From contig NZ_CCDG010000019.1 in NCBI RefSeq assembly GCF_000723885.1, forward strand, positions 46,206-110,205: a DNA stretch of 64,000 bases, given 5' to 3'. A model generated the notes under the pieces. The model was not told the DNA's origin and made no database searches. It worked only from the letters and a program-made list of their open reading frames with translations. Made by a program: the position numbers and the translations under genes. This stretch comes from Paenibacillus camerounensis (GTDB taxonomy: Bacteria > Bacillota > Bacilli > Paenibacillales > Paenibacillaceae). Of this stretch, positions 43,005 to 51,998 are shown one piece after another (position 1 is the first letter of the stretch; the number at the start of each line of letters is the position of its first letter).

Positions 43005-43813
43005 GCGCGCGCAGGGATGCCGCTGCCGCGTTTCAGTTTCTGTCCCGCTTTCCGGTCAAGGACGGCGGTGATTTCTCAACGGAGCTTCTGCGGCGCAGCG
43101 TAGTCTATTACCCGCTGGTCGGGGCAGCCATCGGGCTTAGCGCTGCGGCAGCAGCCGCGGCTTCCGTGTGGCTGCTGCCGGTCTGGCCCGCTGCTGTCAT
43201 CACCCTCATCCTGTGGGTGGGACTGACCGGCGGGCTGCATCTGGACGGCTGGATGGACAGCGCCGATGCGCTGCTCAGCTACCGCTCAAGGGAGCGGATG
43301 CTGGAGATCATGAAGGACAGCCGCGTAGGAGCCATGGGCGTGCTGGCCTGCGTGCTGCTGCTGCTGCTGAAGGCAGCGCTCCTGGCAGCGTTCATCGGGG
43401 GCAGCCGTTACTACGAGCTGCCGCTGCTCCTGCTGCCGCCGGTGTGGAGCCGCTGGTACATGGTGCGGGCGATGGCCCGCTTCCCCCTGGCCCGCGGCAA
43501 TGAAGGCCTGGCAGCGAGCTATGACGCGCTGCCGGTCCGCCAGGAGCGGCGCGCCATGCTGCTCGCCGCTCTGCTGACGCTTCCCGCAGCCGCAGCACCG
43601 CTGGTGCTCGGCGCGGGAGGCGGGGCGTGGCCGCAGCATCTGGCGGCGGCCTGCCTGGCGCCGCTGGCCGCCGTGGCCTGCGGCGGATATGCGGCGCGCA
43701 AGATCGGCAGCCGGCTCGGCGGGCTCACCGGCGATGTGTACGGCGCGCTGAACGAGCTGCTCGAAGCAGCCTTGCTGCTGCTTCTCGTGCTGCTGCAGCA
43801 TAACCTGCTCTAG
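43001..43813 (+). CDS. cobS: adenosylcobinamide-GDP ribazoletransferase CobS
   Basis: The membrane cobalamin synthase that joins adenosylcobinamide-GDP with alpha-ribazole or its phosphate. The 270-residue protein starts at GTG overlapping the cobU stop. Typical parts are AAFQFLSRFPV at the N-terminus, the acidic metal motif GGLHLDGWMDSADALLS near residue 80, MKDSRVGAMGVLACVLLLLL, and RWYMVRAMARFPLARGNEGLA near 150. Several hydrophobic stretches agree with membrane location. The gene is the most GC-rich of the window and strongly Ala/Leu biased. It ends the three-gene unit; cobQ follows after 395 bases. Confidence 0.92.
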   Translation: MSARRDAAAAFQFLSRFPVKDGGDFSTELLRRSVVYYPLVGAAIGLSAAAAAAASVWLLPVWPAAVITLILWVGLTGGLHLDGWMDSADALLSYRSRERMLEIMKDSRVGAMGVLACVLLLLLKAALLAAFIGGSRYYELPLLLLPPVWSRWYMVRAMARFPLARGNEGLAASYDALPVRQERRAMLLAALLTLPAAAAPLVLGAGGGAWPQHLAAACLAPLAAVACGGYAARKIGSRLGGLTGDVYGALNELLEAALLLLLVLLQHNLL

Positions 43814-43895
43814 CGACCTGATGCAGCCATAAAAAGGGAAGCCGGCCGGGCAACCCTCTTTCTTGCCGCTGTTGTTAACTAACAGGGTGTTGATT

Positions 43896-44086
43896 ATATT
43901 AGGCAGAAATTCTCCATCTATTTTTCCCTCCGACAGCTGATATACAGGACTAATTGGAAAAACTCTACTTAAATGTGCCCAATTCGCCTCTAGAGGGATG
44001 TTTGGATAGGATTAGATGGAGTTTTTCCGCCTAATCCTCTTCAAATTTAAATAATTATGGAATTAGGTGGAGGAAATCCACCTAAT
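43896..44086 (+). repeat. TTAGGTGGA-type palindromic elements between cobS and cobQ
   Basis: The gap holds at least three related elements. One is ATTAGGTGGA-GGAAA-TCCACCTAAT (44062-44086, perfect 10-bp arms). Another is AGGATTAGATGGA with TTCCGCCTAATCCT (44008-44038). More degenerate pieces lie around 43898-43925 (TTAGGCAGAAATTCTCC with CATCTATTTTTCC) and 43952-43975. The same motif occurs in the cobD-cbiZ gap. The rest of this 395-base gap shows nothing else beyond the cobQ ribosome site. Confidence 0.65.
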
Positions 44087-44208
44087 CTACGTGCATAACC
44101 TACAAGTTCAAGGGAGAGGGAAGCTGTATCCTTAAGTCCGTCATTCAGCAGCAGCCCCTGCCGCACGCACGCAGCAATCTAAGAGAGGAAGGAGCGGGGA
44201 ATATTCAC

Positions 44209-45822
44209 ATGGAGAAGCAAACCAAGAAGCAAACAGATACATATGCACAGCGGCAGCCTGCGGCGGTGCTGATGATCCAGGGGACTGCCTCAGATGTCGG
44301 CAAAAGCCTCGTCACCGCCGCCATCGGACGGATTATGGTGCAGGACGGATACCGTGTAGCTCCGTACAAATCACAGAATATGGCGCTGAATTCCTACGTT
44401 ACCGCGGACGGCAAGGAAATCGGCCGGGCCCAGGGGATGCAGGCTGAGGCCTTTGGTATTACTGCAACCACCGATATGAATCCGATTCTGCTGAAGCCGT
44501 CGGGGGAGATGAGTGCGCAGATTGTAGTGCATGGTGTGCCGCATACGGCGCTTAGTGCCAGAGAATACCGCGAGAAATTTCTTCCGGAGGCCAAGGATAC
44601 GGTAATGTCTGCGCTTGGCAGGCTGCGCAAGGCCTATGATGCTGTGCTGATGGAGGGCGCAGGCAGCCCGGCGGAGATTAATCTGAAGGCACGGGATATC
44701 GTCAATATGAATCTCGCCGGCTGGGCAGACGCCCCGGTTATTTTGGTTGCGGATATTGACCGGGGAGGCGTATTTGCTTTTCTTGTAGGTACGCTGGAGC
44801 TGCTTGAGCCGCATGAGCGGGCCCGGGTCAAAGGCTTTATCATCAATAAGTTCCGCGGGGATCTTTCGCTGCTGCAGCCAGGTCTGGATTGGCTGGAGCA
44901 GCGTACCGGCATTCCGGTGCTCGGGGTGCTTCCGTTCCTCCCGCAGCTGCGGATTGAGGCGGAGGACTCTGTAGTGCTCGATGCAGCCCCGGCGCAGCTG
45001 TCCGGCAGCGCCAAAGAGCTGGATATTGCGGTCATCCGCTATCCGCGCATCTCGAACTTCACTGACTTCGATCCGCTGCAGGCTGAGCCGGATGTCTCAG
45101 TGCGTTATGTAAATACTGCCGCAGAGCTGGGGACGCCGGATGTTATCATTCTGCCGGGCACGAAGAATACCGCGGCGGATCTCACATTCCTGAGGCAGCA
45201 GGGATTTCCGGCAGCAATCGCGGCTGCACTCCGCCAGGGGACCCTGCAGCTGGCCGGTATCTGCGGCGGCTATCAGATGCTGGGACAAAGGCTGCTTGAT
45301 CCGGATGCTGTGGAGAGCGCAGAGCCGGGGGAAAGCGACGGGCTTGGTTATCTGCCGCTGTCCACGGCATTTCTGCAGCACAAAACGACTGTACGGGTAA
45401 CAGGTACGCTGGCTGACGGCCATCCGCTGCAATTAGGCGGGATGAATCTGCCGGAGGCCGCAAAACCTGCTGTCAGCGGATACGAAATCCATATGGGAGC
45501 AACAACGAATCATGATGCTGCTGCGGTCCGCAGCCTGTTCAGACTGGAAAGGGAGGACGGGCAGGAGGAGCTTGAGGGCTGGGGAACCCCTGACGGGAGA
45601 ATATGGGGAACCTATCTGCACGGCCTGTTCCATAATGACCGGCTGCGCCGCAGCTGGCTTGATGGCATACGTCAGGCTAAAGGGCTTATACCGCTTGAAG
45701 CTACCTTCTCGGCAGCAGGTCTGCGTGAGCAGGAGTTCAACCGGCTCGCCTCATCCGTGCGGGAGAACCTGAACATGGAAGCTGTATATGCAATAATGGG
45801 CCTGCCCGGAAAAGAGGAATAG
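44209..45822 (+). CDS. cobQ: cobyric acid synthase CobQ/CbiP
   Basis: An ATP- and glutamine-dependent amidotransferase that amidates the b, d, e and g side chains of adenosylcobyrinic acid a,c-diamide. The 537-residue protein has an N-terminal synthetase domain with the P-loop [17 protein letters not shown] near residue 30 and [15 protein letters not shown], and a C-terminal class I glutaminase-like domain with the cysteine in [11 protein letters not shown] near 350 and histidine in [22 protein letters not shown] precedes the ATG. A ynfA-like gene starts two bases after the stop. Its amide products are what CbiB and CbiZ handle. Confidence 0.94.
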   Translation: MEKQTKKQTDTYAQRQPAAVLMIQGTASDVGKSLVTAAIGRIMVQDGYRVAPYKSQNMALNSYVTADGKEIGRAQGMQAEAFGITATTDMNPILLKPSGEMSAQIVVHGVPHTALSAREYREKFLPEAKDTVMSALGRLRKAYDAVLMEGAGSPAEINLKARDIVNMNLAGWADAPVILVADIDRGGVFAFLVGTLELLEPHERARVKGFIINKFRGDLSLLQPGLDWLEQRTGIPVLGVLPFLPQLRIEAEDSVVLDAAPAQLSGSAKELDIAVIRYPRISNFTDFDPLQAEPDVSVRYVNTAAELGTPDVIILPGTKNTAADLTFLRQQGFPAAIAAALRQGTLQLAGICGGYQMLGQRLLDPDAVESAEPGESDGLGYLPLSTAFLQHKTTVRVTGTLADGHPLQLGGMNLPEAAKPAVSGYEIHMGATTNHDAAAVRSLFRLEREDGQEELEGWGTPDGRIWGTYLHGLFHNDRLRRSWLDGIRQAKGLIPLEATFSAAGLREQEFNRLASSVRENLNMEAVYAIMGLPGKEE

Positions 45823-45824
45823 CA

Positions 45825-46151
45825 ATGTTGATGGCAATTCTGCTGTTTGTAGTGGCCGGTCTCGCCGAGATCGGCGGCGGTTATCTGGTCTGGCTGTGGC
45901 TGCGTGAATCCCGCCCGCTCTGGTACGGGCTTACAGGCGCAGTCATCCTGATCGCATACGGTATCATCCCGACCCTGCAGAAATTCCCGTCCTTCGGGAG
46001 AGTGTACGCGGCATACGGGGGCGTGTTCGTCGTATTGGCAGTCCTGTGGGGCTGGCTGGTCGACAAAAAAACACCGGATGTGTACGACTGGATCGGCGCC
46101 GCCATCTGTATAGTGGGTGTATCAGTCATCCTGTGGGCGCCACGAAGCTAA
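45825..46151 (+). CDS. ynfA: YnfA/UPF0060 family membrane protein
   Basis: A 108-residue protein with four membrane helices, the size and plan of the YnfA family within the small-multidrug-resistance-like superfamily. Typical text is [26 protein letters not shown]-like [20 protein letters not shown], and the end [19 protein letters not shown]. Some members export ethidium or acriflavine, but for most the substrate is unknown. It begins two bases after cobQ, so it probably shares that transcript, although no functional link to cobalamin is known. ATG 45831 is an alternative start. A strong terminator follows. Confidence 0.88.
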   Translation: MLMAILLFVVAGLAEIGGGYLVWLWLRESRPLWYGLTGAVILIAYGIIPTLQKFPSFGRVYAAYGGVFVVLAVLWGWLVDKKTPDVYDWIGAAICIVGVSVILWAPRS

Positions 46152-46242
46152 TTCCTATTACTGTGAACAGCTGTCTGTTGAGCACGGGGGATTCTTGAGC
46201 TTTAGCGTTCACAGCTATTCCTTTATAGAAAAACGCAACTAA

Positions 46243-46292
46243 AAAGGACCCTCTGGAAGCGCCGCTTGGCGGCAAGCTTCCAGAGGGTCCTT
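46243..46292. terminator. 18-bp perfect bidirectional terminator
   Basis: AAAGGACCCTCTGGAAGC (46243-46260) pairs without mismatch with GCTTCCAGAGGGTCCTTT (46275-46292); A and T runs flank both sides. It separates the convergent cobQ-ynfA unit and the chemoreceptor gene. Confidence 0.85.
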
Positions 46293-46297
46293 TATTC

Positions 46298-47986
46298 TTA
46301 AATCTTGAACTGGGCTACAGCCTTCTGCAGCTGGATAGCCTGCTCATGCAGATGCTCAACAGTCAGAGCGTTGCTTTCCAGCTCCTCATGCTGCCGCGCA
46401 GAATCTCCGGCCAGCGAATCTGCGATCGTCTGCGACATCGCAGTGATCTGTGCAGCCTCTTCAACGGAGGCGCTGACTTCCTCGGTCCCGGCGGAGATTT
46501 CCTGGGTAGCAGCCGATACGGACTGGATGCTGTGGCTGATGCTCTGAATCAGAATGAGCAGGTGGCTAAAGGCGTCGCCTGCGGCAACGACCTTGCCAAC
46601 TCCGGAGGACACCTCTGCGTTGACGTGGTTCATTTCCTCTACCGAACGGTTCATATCCTGCTGCAGGCTGAGCAGGAATTCCCGGATCTGCTCGTTGGAT
46701 TCCTTGGACTGCTCAGACAGCTTGCGTACCTCTCCGGCAACTACGGCGAAGCCCCGGCCATGCTCACCGGCACGGGCAGCTTCGATGGATGCATTCAGAG
46801 AGAGCATCTGAATCTGCTTCGTAATCTCGGTAATGCCCTGAACCACTTCGCTGATCATCTGCGACCGCTCATTCATGATGCGGAACTGCTCAAGGGAATG
46901 CACGGAGGCAAGCTCTACCTGGCGCATCTGCTCCACAGCACTCTGTGCGATTTCATTACCGCCGCTTGCTTCTGCAGATGCCTCGGTAATCTGCTCGGTT
47001 ACTTCGCCCGCTGCTGAGGCGATATGCTGGATGCCGACATTGATCTCCTCCATCGCTCTGGAGTTCTCAAAGGCACTGCTGGCAATGGTTGCGCTGCCCT
47101 TGCTGATCTCAGTCACGGACTCGGCGGAGCGTTCAGCCATCCCGTTCAGCACCTCGACCCTTGTCTTCAGATCATTGGCATCTGTAACAACAGTATCGGA
47201 GGTTTCAAGCACCTGGCCGATCATATCCTTCAGCTTGTGGCCCATGCTGCGGAAGCTTTCAGCCAGCTGGCTGACCTCGTCATTCCCCCTGACCGTCAGC
47301 TCCTGGGTGAAATCGCCCCCTGCCAGCTTGTTGCTGTAGGCTGTGAGCTGGGTGAGCGGCCGGGTGATTCTGCGGGTCATGAAATAGGCGGCAGTGAGGC
47401 CGACAATAAGGGAAGCAAGGGTGATGGCGATACTGGTCCAGACGATGCTGTCGATTTTATCCTGGACAAAACCCACATCATAGCTTACCCCAACCAGCAT
47501 GGTACTGCCGGGGACGCCTACATATGCAGTTCTATGTATACCGTAGTTGTCACTATATGTATCGCTGATTCCTTGCTTGCCTTTTGAGGCCTGGGTCATT
47601 ATTGCATTTACGGCAAGACTGTCACCCGGCTTCAGTTTGGAGTCTTGATCAGCAGCCAGCACAGTTGCTTTGCCTTCGGCGAGACTGATCAGGAAGATGC
47701 TCTCCACATCATGCTGTGCCCGTTTATCCTTAAAATAGAATTTAAGATTGGTTGCAGCCTGCTCGCTCTGGTTAAGGGTCTGCTGGGCATGCGTTGCATT
47801 CATGCCTTTGTAAGAATCCTGGGCCGCTGCCGTTAAATTCTTGTTAATCTGCGGCATAACATAGCTGTCGATAGTACTCATGGAAATAAAGTAGAAGCTG
47901 ATACTTAGCACAAGAGACGTTAGCAACAATACCGCAAACAAAAGAAGCGTGAATTTGCGGCTGATCGAATTTTTAAAGCGTACCAT
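46298..47986 (-). CDS. methyl-accepting chemotaxis protein
   Basis: A 562-residue transmembrane chemoreceptor. I start at the ATG reading MVRFKNSISRKFTLLL because AAGGAG lies eight bases upstream. Two helices (residues about 13-36 and 185-208) enclose an extracellular sensor domain of about 150 residues, probably a single Cache-type fold. A HAMP domain follows (RITRPLTQLTAYSNKLAGGDF), then the signalling domain with the invariant hairpin tip QMLSLNASIEAARAGEHGRG (near 410; text from LNASIEAARAGE) and AVVAGEVRKLSEQS. The ligand is unknown. No che genes are nearby, so it is an orphan receptor. Confidence 0.92.
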   Translation of the reverse strand: MVRFKNSISRKFTLLLFAVLLLTSLVLSISFYFISMSTIDSYVMPQINKNLTAAAQDSYKGMNATHAQQTLNQSEQAATNLKFYFKDKRAQHDVESIFLISLAEGKATVLAADQDSKLKPGDSLAVNAIMTQASKGKQGISDTYSDNYGIHRTAYVGVPGSTMLVGVSYDVGFVQDKIDSIVWTSIAITLASLIVGLTAAYFMTRRITRPLTQLTAYSNKLAGGDFTQELTVRGNDEVSQLAESFRSMGHKLKDMIGQVLETSDTVVTDANDLKTRVEVLNGMAERSAESVTEISKGSATIASSAFENSRAMEEINVGIQHIASAAGEVTEQITEASAEASGGNEIAQSAVEQMRQVELASVHSLEQFRIMNERSQMISEVVQGITEITKQIQMLSLNASIEAARAGEHGRGFAVVAGEVRKLSEQSKESNEQIREFLLSLQQDMNRSVEEMNHVNAEVSSGVGKVVAAGDAFSHLLILIQSISHSIQSVSAATQEISAGTEEVSASVEEAAQITAMSQTIADSLAGDSARQHEELESNALTVEHLHEQAIQLQKAVAQFKI

Positions 47987-48320
47987 TTCATTCTCTCCTT
48001 TATCGTTTGGATGCATCGTATATCCCACTGCGCTTCTCTGTAAAGCAGACACAGTATATTCCGCAGGTATAGGTCATATTAAGGATATAGGTTTAGGCAA
48101 TACGGTTGATAACTATTTTATAGAATTAACCTCCGGTTGAATAGTGAAATATACAATAATGATGCACAATTTTCTGAAATAATTTAATAATTACCGGATG
48201 TAATTCGTTATTTGCGAAAATATACAGAGAAATGGATGAATTTGCTGTATCAAAATTTCATGGCGTGTAAGCTTTTATTATGGTAGAGTAATAATGTTTT
48301 GTTCCGGCATAACATCATAA

Positions 48321-48360
48321 CCGCGGTTCGTAACCATCCCGCGTAACCAAAACTAGGAGG
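48321..48360 (+). promoter_or_regulatory. candidate preQ1 class I riboswitch
   Basis: CGCGG (48322-48326) and CCGCG (48339-48343) form the short P1 stem around a TTCGTAACCATC loop. An A-rich tail, TAACCAAAACTAGGAGG, follows and contains the Shine-Dalgarno sequence of the next gene. This is the size and arrangement of preQ1-I aptamers (short hairpin, A-rich tail folding back as a pseudoknot) and resembles the translational type in which ligand binding hides the ribosome site. The downstream gene encodes a queuosine-precursor transporter. The rest of the 386-base gap (47987-48320) is AT-rich and holds the promoters. Confidence 0.7.
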
Positions 48361-48372
48361 ATTTACAGATAT

Positions 48373-49098
48373 ATGTTTAATTTGCTGTGGGGAATTTTGT
48401 TTGTGATTGTCAATTTTGCTTTTTTTCTGGTCTGTTACCGCCTGTTCGGCAAAAAGGGGCTGTACGCCTGGGTGGGAATAGCGACGGTTATTGCTAATAT
48501 CCAGGTCGCCAAGACGATTGAGATGCCCTTTGGAATTGTAATGACGCTCGGCAACACAATGTATGTCACCTTATATCTGACCAGTGATCTTCTGAATGAG
48601 AAGCACGGCCGGGCTGAAGCCCGTAACGCGGTCTGGTTCGGATTCTTCACGCTGCTGATGACCACGGCGATTATGCAGATGGTGCTTGTATTTGAGCCGC
48701 AGGAGACGGATATTGCCCAGTCCTCCCTGACAACGATCTTCGGCTTAATGCCGAGGCTGGCGCTGGGCAGTCTTACCGCCTACTTTATCAGCCAGTTTCT
48801 GGATGTACGCCTGTACGCCTGGATCCGCAAATATTACGGCAGCTCCCGCCAGCTATGGATTCGTTCAAACGGCAGCACGATGATCAGCTCCTTTGTTGAT
48901 ACGCTGATTTTCTGCACAATTGCCTTTGCCGGACTGTATGATCTGAAGGTGTGGACGGAGATTCTGCTTACAACCTATCTATCCAAGTTCCTGCTGACCG
49001 GCGCCGGCACGCCTATCCTCTACATCGCCCGTTCCTTCAGCTTTGCTGAAGAGACCGGAGCCAAGAGGGATAATGACGGTGCAAAGCTTGAGCTGTAA
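48373..49098 (+). CDS. yhhQ: queuosine precursor transporter (YhhQ/VUT family)
   Basis: A 241-residue membrane protein with six or so helices that takes up queuosine precursors such as preQ0, preQ1 or queuine. The family pattern includes the early helix LLWGILFVIVNFAFFLVCY, NIQVAKTIEM, GNTMYVTLYLTSDLLNEKHG near residue 60 (the conserved acidic S/T-D-x-x-x-E), GSLTAYFISQFLDV, and LWIRSNGSTMISSFVDTLIF with the R/N/S and D of the substrate path. It is a single gene with a candidate preQ1 riboswitch overlapping its ribosome site. A strong terminator follows. Confidence 0.9.
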   Translation: MFNLLWGILFVIVNFAFFLVCYRLFGKKGLYAWVGIATVIANIQVAKTIEMPFGIVMTLGNTMYVTLYLTSDLLNEKHGRAEARNAVWFGFFTLLMTTAIMQMVLVFEPQETDIAQSSLTTIFGLMPRLALGSLTAYFISQFLDVRLYAWIRKYYGSSRQLWIRSNGSTMISSFVDTLIFCTIAFAGLYDLKVWTEILLTTYLSKFLLTGAGTPILYIARSFSFAEETGAKRDNDGAKLEL

Positions 49099-49145
49099 AA
49101 GAATACGTATGCCTCAGCGGGCACGACAGCCCGCTGAGTATATAT

Positions 49146-49187
49146 AAAAAGCAGCTGGTCCCCCGGAATTGGGCCAGCTGCTTTTTT
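49146..49187. terminator. bidirectional terminator between yhhQ and the peptidase gene
   Basis: AAAAAGCAGCTGG and CCAGCTGCTTTTTT form the stem, with a 15-base loop; both strands end in a T-run. Confidence 0.85.
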
Positions 49188-49222
49188 ATGCAGAAATAAG
49201 TTGTTAAACAGCCTGCGGCTGC

Positions 49223-50317
49223 CTACAGATGAAGTACAGTGAGTTCTTTAGGGAAGCTGGTCAGGGTGACCGGTCCTTCGGACGTAATGAACACATCATC
49301 CTCGATGCGAACTCCGCCGAGACCCGGCACATAGATGCCAGGCTCAACAGTGAATACATTGCCGTGCTCAATAATATCGGTGTTTAGTCCATGCATGGAC
49401 GGATATTCATGGGTATCCATGCCGAGGCCGTGGCCGACCCGGTGCATGAAATATTCGCCGTAGCCTGCTGCCTCAATAACATCCCGGGCAGCCTTGTCCA
49501 CCGAGCCGAAGGTGGCTCCGGCCCGGGAAGCATCAATGCCGGCCATGTTGGCGGCCAGAACCGTATTGTAAATCTCAACCAGCCTGCTGTCGATTTCGCC
49601 GACTGCAAAGGTACGGGTAATATCGGAGGCATAGCCTGCCGCGTATACGCCCATATCGAACATCAGCAGATCACCGGGCTGGATGATCCGGTCGCCCGGC
49701 ACGCCATGCGGCAGCGCTGTATTCGGACCGGAGAGCACCATGGTATCGAAGGAGGGGCCGGAGGCGCCGACCTTTTTCATCAGATACTCAAGCTCGGCAA
49801 CCAGCTCAATTTCAGTCACTCCGCTTTTGATATGGCCCAGTCCGCGGCGGAGAACTTCTTCAACCAGTTCGGCAGCATGCTTCATCCGGCTGATCTCCTC
49901 AGGAGTCTTTCTGGCGCGCATAGCACGCAGCAGGTGACCGATGTCGCTGAAGCTGCCGGCAGGCACTGCCGCTGCCAGCAGTTCATAGCGGCTTACAGAG
50001 AAGTGCTCCTTTTCAATGCCGAAGGCTCCGGGTGCTGTGCCGCCAAAACGGGACTGGAGCAGCTCATACGGGTTATCCGTATCGCTGTGTGTCAGGATTG
50101 TAGTGACCGAGGAAGCCGCATGTGCCGCCTCACTGTCAAGTGCCGGGACAATCAGGACAGGCTCTTCACCGCGGATCAGCAGCAGGCCCAGAAACCGCTC
50201 GTGCGGGTTCGAGGCGAATCCGGTCAGATAGTATACATGCTTGGGATCGGTAACCAGCAGGGCATCCAGCCCGCCGGCCGCCATTCCCTGCTCCAGACTT
50301 TTCAGAGCATCGTTCAT
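49223..50317 (-). CDS. Xaa-Pro peptidase, M24 family (PepQ/YqhT-like)
   Basis: A 364-residue metallopeptidase of the aminopeptidase P/prolidase group, cleaving Xaa-Pro bonds in the cytoplasm. The N-terminal creatinase-like domain covers residues 1-130. In the pita-bread domain the five metal ligands are present in order: D in LLMFDMGVYA, D in YASDITRTF, H in VGHGLGMDTHEYP, E in FTVEPGIY and E in GVRIEDDVF. The length agrees with short Bacillus-type enzymes such as YqhT. The ATG has AAAGGGGA upstream. It stands alone, divergent from the SDR gene. Confidence 0.9.
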   Translation of the reverse strand: MNDALKSLEQGMAAGGLDALLVTDPKHVYYLTGFASNPHERFLGLLLIRGEEPVLIVPALDSEAAHAASSVTTILTHSDTDNPYELLQSRFGGTAPGAFGIEKEHFSVSRYELLAAAVPAGSFSDIGHLLRAMRARKTPEEISRMKHAAELVEEVLRRGLGHIKSGVTEIELVAELEYLMKKVGASGPSFDTMVLSGPNTALPHGVPGDRIIQPGDLLMFDMGVYAAGYASDITRTFAVGEIDSRLVEIYNTVLAANMAGIDASRAGATFGSVDKAARDVIEAAGYGEYFMHRVGHGLGMDTHEYPSMHGLNTDIIEHGNVFTVEPGIYVPGLGGVRIEDDVFITSEGPVTLTSFPKELTVLHL

Positions 50318-50523
50318 TTAAAATATTCCCCTTTCATATACACGTTTGAACAGCAATATTCCTATTATAGCAGGGATGCGCCCAAATCTCCTGAAAGTTT
50401 CGGAGCTGTCCTTTTCTTAACCCTCTGGTATGATGTAACATAATCATTAGAATATCTGACTGGTAAAAGCCAGGCCGGGACTGCAGTCGGCAGGTCCCGT
50501 ACAGGAGAGGAGAATGAGCGGCT

Positions 50524-51369
50524 ATGCATAATAAAATTGTGCTCGTCACCGGCGGCAACTCCGGTATGGGACTGGCTACAACGATTGAGATGGCCCGCCG
50601 GGGAGCGAAGGTGATTATGGCCTGCCGCAGCCGGACGCGGGGCGAAGCAGCACTGGCTGAAGCCCGGCGGCAGAGCGGCTCGCAGGAGATTGAGCTGATG
50701 CTGTGTGATCTGGCTTCATTTGATAGCATCCGCAGCTTTGCAGAGGAATTTCTGGCAGCCTATCCGGTACTGGATGTGCTGATTAACAACGCAGGGGTGG
50801 TTACTGTTAAGCGGGAGCTGACGCCGGACGGCTACGAGATGGATTTGGGCGTCAATCACCTGGGGCATTTCCTGCTGACTAATCTGCTGCTCGGGGCGCT
50901 GAAGAAGGCGGAGCAGGGCAGGGTCGTCGTTGTAGCCTCCGGTGCCTACAAGCTTGGCAAGCTCTATCTGGAAGACCATACGCTGTCGCGGGGGTTCAAT
51001 CCGGCCAAGGCTTACGCCCGCTCCAAGCTGGCCAACATCCTGTTCACGCGTGAGCTGGCTGCCCGCCTGCAGGGCACCGGAGTTACGGTTAATGCAGTCC
51101 ATCCGGGAGCTGTCGGAACAAGCATCGGAGTGAACCGGGAGACCGGCTTCGGCCGTTCAGTGCTGAAGCTGCTGTCGTACTTCTTCCTGACGCCGGAGCA
51201 GGGGGCAGATACCGCCGTTTATCTGGCGACGGCTCCCGAGCTGAGCATTATCAGCGGACAGTATTATTACCGCCGCCAAATTCAGGATTTGGGGCCAAGG
51301 GCGGCAGATACACAGGAAGCAGCACGCCTGTGGCAATGGAGCCTGGAGCAGACAGGACTGGAATTGTAA
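50524..51369 (+). CDS. short-chain dehydrogenase/reductase
   Basis: A 281-residue Rossmann-fold oxidoreductase. The cofactor motif is VTGGNSGMGLAT (TGxxxGxG) at residues 7-18, followed by ACRSRTRGEAAL, whose arginines suggest NADP(H) preference, then LINNAGVV near 87. The catalytic serine lies in VVASGAYKLG and the Y-x-x-x-K pair in YARSKLAN near 165. The overall layout resembles retinol-dehydrogenase/WW-oxidoreductase-like SDRs (GVNHLGHFLLTNLL). The substrate cannot be predicted. GAGAGGAG precedes the ATG. It is followed by a GNAT gene in the same direction. Confidence 0.87.
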   Translation: MHNKIVLVTGGNSGMGLATTIEMARRGAKVIMACRSRTRGEAALAEARRQSGSQEIELMLCDLASFDSIRSFAEEFLAAYPVLDVLINNAGVVTVKRELTPDGYEMDLGVNHLGHFLLTNLLLGALKKAEQGRVVVVASGAYKLGKLYLEDHTLSRGFNPAKAYARSKLANILFTRELAARLQGTGVTVNAVHPGAVGTSIGVNRETGFGRSVLKLLSYFFLTPEQGADTAVYLATAPELSIISGQYYYRRQIQDLGPRAADTQEAARLWQWSLEQTGLEL

Positions 51370-51446
51370 GAAACTAAGAGGCAGTACAAAACAGCAATAT
51401 TCTTAGTTCACTTTAAATAGGATAAATCACTAGGGGGAACAGCAGT

Positions 51447-51950
51447 ATGGCCTGGAACAATTACAGCGTAGAGGATGCAACAATTGAGGATTTAGGGGCA
51501 ATCGTGGAAATTTATAACTCTACAGTAGCAGGAAGAATAGTTACCGCAGATCTTGAGCCTGTAAGTGTGGAGGACCGGCTGAATTGGTTCCATGAGCACA
51601 ACAGCCATCACCGTCCGCTATGGGTATTGAAGCATGAGGATGAGATTGCCGCCTGGTTCAGCTTCCAGTCCTTCTACGGGCGCCCTGCGTATAACGCAAC
51701 TGCTGAGATCAGCGTCTATGTAAATGAAAAATACCGCGGCAAGGGAGCCGGCAGCATTTTGCTGACCAAAGCACTGGAGGAATGTCCGCGCCTTGGTCTC
51801 CAGAATCTGGTTGGCTTTGTGTTCGGCCACAATGAGCCGAGTCTTGCCCTGCTGCGGAAGTTCGGCTTCAAGGAATGGGGGCTGCTTCCCGGTGTTGCTG
51901 TAATGGACAGTACCCCGCGTGACCTGGTCATTATCGGAGTCAAGCTGTAG
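51447..51950 (+). CDS. GNAT acetyltransferase, phosphinothricin/methionine-sulfoximine type
   Basis: A 167-residue acetyltransferase of the Pat/YncA-like subgroup, which acetylates compounds such as phosphinothricin or methionine sulfoximine, or related amino acids. Group markers are the opening [20 protein letters not shown], the aromatic-rich stretch [21 protein letters not shown] near residue 80 (text from [10 protein letters not shown]), [15 protein letters not shown] as the acetyl-CoA loop (R-G-K-G-x-G), and [20 protein letters not shown]. It is full length. GGGGGAACAG lies before the ATG. Whether it protects against a toxin or acts on a cell metabolite is open. Confidence 0.83.
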   Translation: MAWNNYSVEDATIEDLGAIVEIYNSTVAGRIVTADLEPVSVEDRLNWFHEHNSHHRPLWVLKHEDEIAAWFSFQSFYGRPAYNATAEISVYVNEKYRGKGAGSILLTKALEECPRLGLQNLVGFVFGHNEPSLALLRKFGFKEWGLLPGVAVMDSTPRDLVIIGVKL

Positions 51951-51998
51951 CTGCCTGAGCTGTGCAGGAGTAGCCTGCTTCCTGGAGGAAGGCTGCTT

